From positions 1-5,960 of the forward strand of contig JBMNNX010000348.1 in NCBI GenBank assembly GCA_050942745.1: DNA of 5,960 bases, read 5' to 3'. Positions 1 through 5,891 of the stretch are shown here, one piece after another (the first letter of the stretch is position 1; every line of letters starts with the position of its first letter). Origin of the DNA: UBA10939 sp050942745. Lineage in GTDB: Bacteria; Myxococcota; Myxococcia; Myxococcales; UBA5297. The translations under genes were made by a program, and so were the position numbers. Below the pieces are notes generated by a model. It saw only the letters and a program-made list of their open reading frames with translations, did no database searches and was not told the DNA's origin.

Positions 1-390
1 TCCGACCCTCCGGAACGCGATTGGCACTGTGCCAATCCGGTTCCGGACCCTTCGGAGCGCGAGTTGGCGCGTGCCAATCCGGTTCCGGACCCTCCGGAGC
101 GCGAGTTGGCGCGTGCCAATCGGGTTTCGGAGGCTCCGCCCGACGATCTTCCGACCGCCAAAGCCGTCCGGCAGGCCTTCGGAACGCGATTGGCACTGTG
201 CCAATCGGGTTCCGGACCCTCCAGAGCGCGAGTTGGCGCGTGCCAATCGGGTTTGGAAGCCTCCGGAACACGATTGCCCTGCGGACAACCGCGCGCCGAA
301 GCCTTCCGAAAGCGTTTGGCACGCGCGGAATCCGGTTGCGGAGCCTCCGGGACGCGATTGGCGTCCACGGGAAGCCCTTCGCAATGGCCG
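1..390. repeat. Tandem array of ~42-bp palindromic units
   Basis: The core TTGGC recurs at 21, 64, 106, 190, 233, 316 and 358, with decayed copies at about 149 and 274. Successive steps are therefore 43, 42, about 42, about 42, 43, 41, 42 and 42 bp. Each good unit holds a palindrome followed by a CCGGTTCCGGACCCTCCGGA-like stretch. The copies at 20-36 and 189-205 are identical and perfectly symmetrical (ATTGGCACTGTGCCAAT, 8-bp arms around one base). The copies at 64-77, 106-119 and 233-246 read TTGGCGCGTGCCAA. Copies from about 274 rightwards keep only one arm. The unit length is a multiple of three, so several frames stay open and yield 14-residue peptide repeats, which I regard as a by-product. 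The array starts in mid-unit at base 1 and so continues beyond the window. It lies downstream of rsgA and its function is unknown. A protein-binding array or a decaying intergenic repeat family are both possible. Confidence 0.9.
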
Positions 391-488
391 AGAGAGGGCG
401 GAGGTCCGAGCGAGGCTCGATGCGAGCTCCCCGCGAAGAGCCCGCTCGCAATCGCCGTCGCCGCACCCCGCGCCCTCGCAGGCGTTCG

Positions 489-1580
489 CTACGGCTTGCC
501 TCCCTTCCACTTGCGAAGCTGCGCGACCTCGTCGGAGAGCTGCCCCCAGACGCGCTCGGCCTGCCTGCGCTTGTGCTCGTCGTGGCGCAGCTCGTAGGCG
601 CGAGCTTCGCGCTCGAGCTTGCGGAAGTGCTCGAGCCTCTCGGCGTCCAGCTCTCCCGACTCGACCGCAGCGAGCACCGCGCAGCCCGGCTCGGTCTGGT
701 GGCGGCAGTCGCGGAAGCGGCAGCCCGCGGCGAGCTCGGCGATCTCGCCGAAGACCGCGTTCAGGCCCTCGTCGTCCACGAGCGCCAGCTCGCGCATCCC
801 CGGCGTGTCGAGCAACAGGCCACCGCCGGGCAAGAGCACGAACCGCCGGTGGGTCGTGACGTGGCAGCCCCGACCGTCGCTCGCGCGCACCTCGCCGGTG
901 CGCATCCGCTCTTCGCCGAGCAGCGCGTTGACGAGCGTCGATTTGCCCGCCCCCGAGGAGCCGACGAACGCGACGGTCATCCCGTCGAGGATGCGCGCGC
1001 GCACCGCCTCGACGCCCTCGGAGCGGAGGGCGCTCGTCAGATAGACCGGCACGCCGATGCAATGGGCCTCGACCTCGCTGAGGCAGCTCGCCGGGTCGTC
1101 GCTCAGGTCGGCCTTACTAAGGATGACCGCGGGCTCGGCGCCGCTCGCCCAGATGCGCGCGAGGTAGCGCTCGATGCGGCGCACGTTGAAGTCGGAGTCG
1201 AGGCCGCAGACCGCGAAGACGAGATCGACGTTGGCCGCGACCACCTGGGCGCGCGTCGCGCGGCCGGCGGCCCCGCGCGTGAAGACCGTGCGCCGCCTCA
1301 GCACCCGCTCGATGACGGTCGTGCCGTCAGGACCGGGGGCGGCGTTGACGACGACCCAGTCGCCGACGCCGGGCGAGCCGGCCTCCGCGAGCTCGAGGCG
1401 AAGTCGCCCGGCGAGCCGCGCGCGGCCCGAGCCCGCCTCGGACCACACCTCGTAGAGGCCGCGATGCTCGGCGGCTATCCGCGCGAGGAAGACCTCGCCG
1501 CGTTCGGAAGGCTGGAGCTGCTGTTCGAAAAAGGGACCGAAGCCCAGAGCGAAAAGCTCGTACACGATGACCACCTCCAT
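489..1580 (-). CDS. rsgA: Ribosome small subunit-dependent GTPase A (RsgA/YjeQ)
   Basis: RsgA is a cytoplasmic, circularly permuted GTPase that binds the 30S subunit late in assembly and is released on GTP hydrolysis. Numbering is from the upstream GTG at 1598. An N-terminal OB-fold region (about 30-110) is followed by the permuted G domain: G4 as SKAD (161-164), G5-like TSA (188-190), the P-loop GSSGAGKST (213-221), a switch I-like GRGCHVTTH (242-250) and G3 DTPG (264-267). A zinc site follows, C293-x4-C298-x-H300-x5-C306, and then a charged helical tail. SKAD replaces the textbook NKxD, but Ser/Thr at that position is tolerated in this family. Length is normal. I chose the ATG at 1580 because it puts a typical short lead before LGFGPFF. 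The in-frame GTG at 1598 would add six residues, and neither start has a clear ribosome binding site. The gene is separated by 278 bases from the DUF1361 gene and is followed by the repeat array. Confidence 0.96.
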   Translation of the reverse strand: MEVVIVYELFALGFGPFFEQQLQPSERGEVFLARIAAEHRGLYEVWSEAGSGRARLAGRLRLELAEAGSPGVGDWVVVNAAPGPDGTTVIERVLRRRTVFTRGAAGRATRAQVVAANVDLVFAVCGLDSDFNVRRIERYLARIWASGAEPAVILSKADLSDDPASCLSEVEAHCIGVPVYLTSALRSEGVEAVRARILDGMTVAFVGSSGAGKSTLVNALLGEERMRTGEVRASDGRGCHVTTHRRFVLLPGGGLLLDTPGMRELALVDDEGLNAVFGEIAELAAGCRFRDCRHQTEPGCAVLAAVESGELDAERLEHFRKLEREARAYELRHDEHKRRQAERVWGQLSDEVAQLRKWKGGKP

Positions 1581-1858
1581 CGCGCGGCCCGAAGGCACAC
1601 GCGGGGTCAGCCCGGCGCGCGTGGCGCGGGACCAGGATCAAACGGTTGAGGGGACGCGCCGCGGCGTCAGCGCCCGCGGCGCGAGTCGCGCCTCACGCAA
1701 GATCCGAAAGGAGACTGGTGGCGATCATCCACACCTCTGGTGGCCCTGTTTTCGGGTCCACGGCCCAACACATTAGCACCGCGGCCTCGGCCGACAACGA
1801 GCGGGCTCGCGCCCGGCCGATCCCAGCGGACGTCGCTCCAGTCGCGTTGCCGTCCGCC

Positions 1859-2594
1859 CTACCCCACGGCTTTCGGCCCCCCACCGAAGGTCTCGAACGC
1901 CGCGAAGGTGACCAAGACCAGCGCCCCGAACAGCGCGGTCACCCCAACGATCTCGGGGTTCCACGGCGGCACCAGGTGCCCGACGACGTCGGCGAAGAGG
2001 GCGCGCGGCGCGCTCAGCACGTCCCGGCTATTCCAGCGAAGGAAGCGCCCGAGGTAGATGCCGTAGCCGCACAGCAGACCGCCGAGCAGCACGCCGGCCC
2101 ACGCTCCCTGGGCGCCGAGGTGCCGGGTGAGCAGCCGCTTCCAGATGCGCAGCGAGAGCAGCCCCAGAAACCAGCCGGTCCCCGCGGCCATCGAGAGCAG
2201 GCCGATGTCGAACCAGGCTGGCATGTCGGCCCTGGCCCGAAAATGGACGAAGTCGGTCGCCACGTAGAAGGAGTTGGGCAGGAAGAGCAGCGTCAGCGCG
2301 CCGGTCGCGACGAGCGGCCAAGGGCGCGCGCTCGAGCGCGGCCGCGAAGAGGCTCAAGGCGTAGGGCACGAACGCGAGCGCGAGGTTCCAGGGAATGATG
2401 GCGAAGCCCGTGGTGCCGCTGGCGAAGACGCGGATCAACACGAGCAGCGAGCTGGCGCCGAAACACAGGGCCATCGCCGGCAGGCCGTGCGCCCGCAGCA
2501 GCGCGGGGAGGCTGCGGCGCGCTGGCAGCGCCTGCGGTCCCCGGGCCGCGGCGTGTCCACTCTGCTCCCGGGTTGCCGCCTCGCGCCCGCTCAT
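1859..2594 (-). pseudogene. DUF1361 family membrane protein, frame broken once
   Basis: Two overlapping minus-strand frames together make one DUF1361 integral membrane protein, a family of unknown function. The first frame (2594 to about 2325, 90 residues) has a polar N-terminus, a hydrophobic segment and the family-like WNLALAFVPYALSL. The second frame (about 2323-1859) continues with ALTLLFLPNSFYVATDFVHF, then DIGLLSMAAGTGWFLGLLSL, a strongly family-like GIYLGRFLRWNS segment, and a last hydrophobic helix. The second frame has a stop at 2354-2356, so the shift must lie left of that. Homology places it at about 2318-2333, where the minus strand reads GAGCGCGCGCCCTTGG. Loss of one GC dinucleotide, or one extra C, would explain it. 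The total span is 736 bases, one more than a multiple of three. The start ATG overlaps the stop of the upstream kinase gene (ATGA). The break could be a real mutation or a sequence error, because the flanking coding sequence is otherwise intact. Confidence 0.82.
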
Positions 2595-3280
2595 GTGTTG
2601 CCGGGCCCTGCAACGGCCGAGCCGGGGTTCGCGGCGCTCGCTTGATCGGCGAGCTGCCTGCGGCGCGCCGCGACGACGCAGAGCGCGAAGAGGCCCGCGG
2701 TCATCCCGGTCATCACCGCGCTCGAGGTCCAGGAGGCGAGCAGGAGGATGAGCACCGCGCCGGCGACGCTCGCGAGCACGTCGAGCCACACCGCGCGGCG
2801 CGCCTTCCAGAGCAGCAGGCCGCCGATCGCCACCAGCGGCCCGCCGGCCACGACCTGGCGCAGCACCCGGTCGCCTGATTCGAGGATGAGCGGCCAGTGG
2901 GTGACGATGACCGCGGCAAAGATCGCCACCGTGCCTATCGCGAGCACGAGCACGCCGGCCGCCGCGACGTCCTTGGTGATGCGGGCGCGCTCGTCGAACT
3001 CGTCGATGTGAAGGTCGACGAGCGCCTCGAGCGCGGTGTTGAGGATCTCGGCGAAGAAGACGAGCAGCACGCAGAAGATGAGCGTGGCCTTGGTCGCCAG
3101 GTCGAGGACGATGCCGCTGCCGACCATCGCGACGAGCAGCGCCGAGACCACGTGGATCTTCATGTTGCGCTGGTTCACCACGGTGTGGACCAGGCCTTCG
3201 TACGCGTGCTTGAAGCTGCCGAGCAAGCCGTGCGCTCGAGGAGGCATCGGGCGGCTGGCGGGCGGGCGTTGGTCGTTCAA
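2591..3280 (-). CDS. Diacylglycerol/undecaprenol kinase family membrane protein (DgkA-like) with C-terminal extension
   Basis: Members phosphorylate diacylglycerol or undecaprenol in the inner membrane using ATP, recycling lipid from envelope synthesis. Counting from the TTG at 3280, the family core spans about 23-125: FKHAYEGL (23-30), QRNMKIH (37-43), a hydrophobic helix, then the signature E78-I-L-N81-T-A-L-E85-A-L-V-D and K103-D104-V-A-A-A-G. E78, N81, E85, K103 and D104 correspond to E69, N72, E76, K94 and D95 of the E. coli enzyme. The protein is about 229 residues, whereas typical members have 120-130. The extra part has two or three more hydrophobic segments and a basic tail. The start is uncertain. 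The TTG at 3280 has a GGAGAG at good spacing; ATGs at 3298 and 3247 and a GTG at 3364 are in frame without one. Whether it uses diacylglycerol or undecaprenol cannot be told from sequence. It overlaps the DUF1361 gene by four bases, so the two are probably co-translated. Confidence 0.9.
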   Translation of the reverse strand: MNDQRPPASRPMPPRAHGLLGSFKHAYEGLVHTVVNQRNMKIHVVSALLVAMVGSGIVLDLATKATLIFCVLLVFFAEILNTALEALVDLHIDEFDERARITKDVAAAGVLVLAIGTVAIFAAVIVTHWPLILESGDRVLRQVVAGGPLVAIGGLLLWKARRAVWLDVLASVAGAVLILLLASWTSSAVMTGMTAGLFALCVVAARRRQLADQASAANPGSAVAGPGNT

Positions 3281-3284
3281 GGCT

Positions 3285-3290
3285 CTCTCC
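3285..3290 (-). promoter_or_regulatory. Ribosome binding site deciding the lipid kinase start
   Basis: The minus strand reads GGAGAG, then AGCC, then the TTG codon at 3280. This is the only convincing Shine-Dalgarno match near the candidate starts of the kinase gene. The codons just upstream include a rare AGA, as expected if they are leader rather than coding sequence. Confidence 0.5.
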
Positions 3291-3400
3291 GGGTGCATGC
3301 TCTGAAGCCAAGTTTGCAACTGCCGGACCTCGACTCCAGAGCGCAACACGTCTGGAACAACCACGAGGGGAATCTACGCCCAAGCTCCCGGCGCTTCCTT

Positions 3401-3605
3401 TCGCTGGCCAGGATGGCCGGTTGACGGAAGGCCGTGTTCGCCAGGCACGAGCCGCCGTGAGCCCGGCTGGAGAGCGAGCCGGTTCGGACCGGCAGCGAGC
3501 GTGTGAGCGGACCCGCTGCCGAAGGGCCGACCGCGGGATACACGAGTCCACAGCGAGCGTGCGCCCATCAGCGCACGGCGGTCGCTCGAGGCTGCGCTCG
3601 ATGGC
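3401..3605. other. Hairpin-dense island, possible structured RNA or leader
   Basis: Inverted repeats follow each other closely: GGCCA/TGGCC (3406-3410, 3414-3418), CACG/CGTG (3446-3449, 3456-3459), CCGGCT/AGCCGG (3463-3468, 3477-3482), GCCGGT/ACCGGC (3478-3483, 3488-3493), CGGCAGCG/CGCTGCCG (3490-3497, 3514-3521), CGTGCGC/GCGCACG (3558-3564, 3571-3577) with an outer AGCGA/TCGCT (3552-3556, 3582-3586), and TCGAG/CTCGA (3586-3590, 3597-3601). Neighbouring stems share bases, so alternative folds are possible. On the minus strand it would lie in the untranslated leader of the kinase gene. High GC raises the chance rate of such stems, so this is a candidate only. Confidence 0.3.
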
Positions 3606-4090
3606 GCCGAGCCGCAGAACGTCGGGCCTCCGAAGCGCCCGCAGCGCGGCGCGGCCCCCGGTCCGCAGCCTTTCACAGCCAGGGCTCTTTTCACTTCGAG
3701 GGAAACAATGAGGCGAGGGGCCTTCACGCTCTCGGCCTTGCGATCGCTCTCGCCCCGAAAGCGGCAAAGCCCTCGTTGGCAGACGCCGGCCAGGCCCAGC
3801 GCTTGGGCGGCTCGGCGCCTGGATCCCTCGCGGCGACCGCGCAGGTGGGCTTCGCGCGCCAATGGCCCGCACGCGATCGCGATCGCCGCGGCCCCGGGGC
3901 CTGGGGCGCTCGCGCGCGGCTTCTGACGTTGGGCTTGGTCGTGCCGCCGCTGGCGCTGCTTCCGTGCCCCTGCTCGCGCGCCCAGCGCTCGCGCGCACCG
4001 CCGGCAGGCCGGCACGCGACATGGGCGCGCCCGGCCGCGAGATAGGCGCTGGAGGCGTTCGCTCAGGCAGCGCGCCGAATGGAAAGGGGG

Positions 4091-4125
4091 CGAGCCGGCG
4101 GGCTCGGCCGAGCCTTCGCCGAGCC
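4091..4125 (-). repeat. GAGCC/GGCTC inverted-repeat cluster downstream of the response regulator
   Basis: CGAGCC (4091-4096) can pair with GGCTCG (4101-4106), and GGCTCGGC (4101-4108) with GCCGAGCC (4118-4125). Bases 4101-4114 are also a perfect 14-bp palindrome. It lies about 95 bases after the response regulator stop. There is no T-run on either side, so it is not a standard intrinsic terminator. It may stabilise the mRNA 3' end, assist Rho-dependent termination, or be chance in GC-rich DNA. Confidence 0.4.
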
Positions 4126-4219
4126 CTCGGGCGCAGCCGGGCAACGCGAGGAGCGGGCGTTCCCCACCCTCACCGACTTCGCGGCGCTCTCACTGGCTCT
4201 GCGCCCGTCGGGCGACAAG

Positions 4220-4627
4220 TCAGCCTGACGTCGCGCTCCTGTGCGGGAGCGTGGGCACCACGCGGGCGAGCAGCCCGAGGAGCTGCTCCAGCGTGAAGGG
4301 CTTCTTGATGAACGACTGCGCCCCGCGGATCAGCGCCTCGCGGATGAGGCCGTCGCGGTCCTCGGTGCTCGCGACGAGGACGTGCGTCCCCCAGTCGCGC
4401 TTGCGCTTGCGCAGCTCGTCGAGGAAGGTCACCCCGTCCATCACCGGCATGTTCAGGTCCAGGATGATCAGATCGACGGGCCCCTCGCGATCGAGCGCGG
4501 CGAGCCCTTCCATTCCGTTGTACGCGTGGACGAGCGTCGAGGCTCCGAGCTTGCGGAATGCAACCCGGTAGATCTGGTGGACAAACTCCGAGTCCTCGAC
4601 GACGAGGACCTTTCGGTCAGGTTCCAT
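4220..4627 (-). CDS. Single-domain response regulator (CheY-like receiver)
   Basis: This is a 135-residue stand-alone receiver that would accept phosphate from a histidine kinase and signal by protein-protein contact, as no output domain is present. Key residues fall almost at CheY numbering: acidic pair E11-D12, phosphoacceptor D57 within LIILDLNMPVMDG, S87 (with T88) after strand four, and K109-P110 after strand five. The start ATG at 4627 gives the standard K-V-L-V-V-E-D opening and is preceded by AAGGA with nine bases of spacing. An upstream in-frame ATG at 4726 would add 33 residues that run back through the terminator of the ketosynthase gene, so I rejected it. No kinase or chemotaxis gene is in the window, so its partner is unknown. 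It must be transcribed from its own promoter between that terminator and its start. A weak TATGAA lies in that gap (about 4658-4663), with no convincing -35. Confidence 0.95.
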   Translation of the reverse strand: MEPDRKVLVVEDSEFVHQIYRVAFRKLGASTLVHAYNGMEGLAALDREGPVDLIILDLNMPVMDGVTFLDELRKRKRDWGTHVLVASTEDRDGLIREALIRGAQSFIKKPFTLEQLLGLLARVVPTLPHRSATSG

Positions 4628-4693
4628 TGGCCTTGTTCCTTCTGACGCCCCCTTTGGACCTATTTCATATCCGCCAACGAGCTGCCGGTGGGG

Positions 4694-4728
4694 AAAAACG
4701 GATGCAGCGAGGCATTCTCGCCGCATCC
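4694..4728 (-). terminator. Intrinsic terminator of the ketosynthase gene
   Basis: Read on the minus strand, GGATGCGGCGAG (4728-4717) pairs with CTCGCTGCATCC (4711-4700) over twelve pairs, one of them G-U, around the five-base loop AATGC. One G and then TTTTT (4698-4694) follow. It begins 31 bases after the ketosynthase stop and is the clearest intrinsic terminator in the window. Confidence 0.88.
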
Positions 4729-4759
4729 ATGCCCACCGGGCCGCAGCGGAGAGGACAGG

Positions 4760-5860
4760 CTACTCCTCGGGGACGCCGGGCTCGGGCTCGGGCCCCAGCT
4801 TCACGTCGCCCCAACGCATGACGAAGGCACCTGCGCTCGAGACGCTGCCGATGGAGTAGACCAGCACCAGATCGTCAGGCTTCAGCTTCCCGGTGCGGGC
4901 CGCGAGGTGCATGTTGCCCATCGTCAGCGCCGGGCCGTTGTTCGCGTAGAGCGGGTAGCCGTTGACAGTCTTCGAGGGGTCCACCCCGAGCGCGCGCGTC
5001 GCGAAGCTCGAGAACCACGCGGTCGGCGTGTTGAAGATGAAGAAGTCGATGTCGCTGATCTTCACCCCGACCTTCTCTGCCGCGCCGTTGCAGCACGTCA
5101 GCAGGTACTCGTCGGCCCCCTTCTTCAGCGAGGCCGACCCACGCGACATCTCGATGTGCAGCCGCTGCCGGAAGACGGGGTCTTTCCACCACTCGCAAAC
5201 GAAGGCCTCGATGGTCTCGGCGGTGTGGATCAGCTTCGAGCCGAGGATGCCCCGGCCGTCCTCGACCTCGCCGATGACCGCCGCGCCGGCCCCGTCGCCC
5301 AGGAACCACGACAGCGTGTCCTCGGTCTCGGTGGCGCGCGAGTAGAGGCACGAGTTGACGACCAGCGCGTTCTTGTGGGTGCCCGACTTCACCAGCGCGG
5401 CGCCGACCTGCATGGAGGTGAGCGCGCCGCTGCAGCAGGTCTCCATGTTCCAGGCCGAGCAGTCCACCCCGAGCTCGCGGGCGAGCCAGGCGCCGTTGCC
5501 AAAGCCCGGGTTGTCCGGCCAGAACGACACCGAGATGATCACGTCTACGTCCTTCGGCTCCAGCCCCGCAGCGGCCAGCGCGTCCTTGGCCGCGCGCACC
5601 TCGTACTGGAGGGCCGACTCGCCCGGCTTGACGACGCGGCGCTCCTTCGCGCCGCGGAAGACGTCTTCGACGTAGGGCCGCATCTCCTGCTCGAAGATGT
5701 TCGGCTCGCGGTCCTTCTCCTGGTTGAGCGACCACAGCTTGGCGAGCGAGCGCTTCTCGGCGTCGGCGACGATCTCCGGGTAGCGCTTGCGCCAGTAGTC
5801 GTTGGTCCGGATGGTCGGTGGATAAGCAACGGCGAGGGATTTCAGTCCGGCAGATTTCAT
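4760..5860 (-). CDS. 3-oxoacyl-ACP synthase III (FabH/KAS III)-like protein, divergent active site
   Basis: This 366-residue thiolase-fold protein belongs to the KAS III group, which joins an acyl-CoA starter to malonyl-ACP or performs related acyl transfers. The nucleophile region is ETCCSGAL, with C143 aligning to FabH Cys112. Bases of the fold continue with LSWFLGDGAGAAVIG (GDGAGA 188-193), the C-terminal half IDFFIFNTPTAWF (271-283), YANNGPAL (305-312) and GSVSSAGAFVMRW (338-350). N307 aligns with FabH Asn274. At the place of FabH His244 (in the PHQAN motif), my alignment gives N277. About 45 residues near 30-75 look like an N-terminal insertion relative to FabH, so it is longer than the usual 310-330. 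The ATG at 5860 follows GGGAGAAGGAA, a good ribosome binding site. It stands alone with its own terminator, without acyl carrier or other fatty acid genes here. It is more likely a specialised-metabolism or modification enzyme than housekeeping FabH, but the substrate is unknown. Confidence 0.88.
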   Translation of the reverse strand: MKSAGLKSLAVAYPPTIRTNDYWRKRYPEIVADAEKRSLAKLWSLNQEKDREPNIFEQEMRPYVEDVFRGAKERRVVKPGESALQYEVRAAKDALAAAGLEPKDVDVIISVSFWPDNPGFGNGAWLARELGVDCSAWNMETCCSGALTSMQVGAALVKSGTHKNALVVNSCLYSRATETEDTLSWFLGDGAGAAVIGEVEDGRGILGSKLIHTAETIEAFVCEWWKDPVFRQRLHIEMSRGSASLKKGADEYLLTCCNGAAEKVGVKISDIDFFIFNTPTAWFSSFATRALGVDPSKTVNGYPLYANNGPALTMGNMHLAARTGKLKPDDLVLVYSIGSVSSAGAFVMRWGDVKLGPEPEPGVPEE

Positions 5861-5875
5861 TTCCTTCTCCCTATC

Positions 5876-5891
5876 GTTCGTTGGTTCGTTC
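5876..5891. repeat. Tandem octamer in the ketosynthase leader
   Basis: GTTCGTTG and GTTCGTTC lie head to tail at 5876-5891, sixteen to thirty-one bases upstream of the ketosynthase start codon. It could be an operator or leader element, or chance. The remaining upstream sequence to 5960 is GC-rich and shows no clear promoter, which may lie beyond the right edge. Confidence 0.35.

Larger units (their letters stand above)
3281..4219. other. Long gap without a supported gene
   Basis: About 940 bases lie between the response regulator stop and the kinase start. Open frames exist on both strands, up to 256 residues, but their translations are rich in Arg, Ala, Pro and Gly, change character along their length and show no family motif, so I treat them as by-products of composition. 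The stretch contains a run of inverted repeats at about 3401-3605, a relatively AT-rich island at about 3668-3710, perfect palindromes at 3873-3886 and 3890-3901, and a GAGCC/GGCTC hairpin cluster at 4091-4125. I see no tRNA, rRNA, tmRNA or RNase P RNA signature. The promoter for the kinase and DUF1361 pair should be in the lower part of this gap, but no hexamer pair stands out. Confidence 0.6.

Noticed and set aside
20..36. Eukaryotic NF-I site or sigma-54 promoter
   Set aside because: The palindrome fits TTGGC-N5-GCCAA, but the setting is bacterial. TGGCAC is present without the matching -12 TTGC at the right distance.
1..390. CRISPR array
   Set aside because: The units are contiguous and similar along their whole length, with no unique spacers between constant repeats, and no cas genes are present.
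421..450. Terminator for rsgA
   Set aside because: TGCGAGC/GCTCGCA arms exist 39-68 bases after the stop, but the loop is 16 bases and no T-run follows.
21..1649. Long plus-strand open frame of 542 codons
   Set aside because: It is antisense to the well-supported rsgA. Its first part is the 42-bp array, whose length is a multiple of three and so stays open; the rest has shadow-like composition.
2028..4022. Long minus-strand open frame of 664 codons
   Set aside because: Only its stretch at 2594 to about 2325 is real (the DUF1361 N-terminus). The rest overlaps the kinase gene in another frame or has low-complexity Arg/Ala-rich sequence.
3374..4144. Minus-strand open frame of 256 codons in the long gap
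   Set aside because: There is no motif, no ribosome binding site, and Arg/Ala/Gly-rich composition like the known shadow frames.
4628..4726. N-terminal extension of the response regulator to the ATG at 4726
   Set aside because: The extra 33 residues run through the upstream gene's terminator and precede the normal receiver start, which has its own ribosome binding site.
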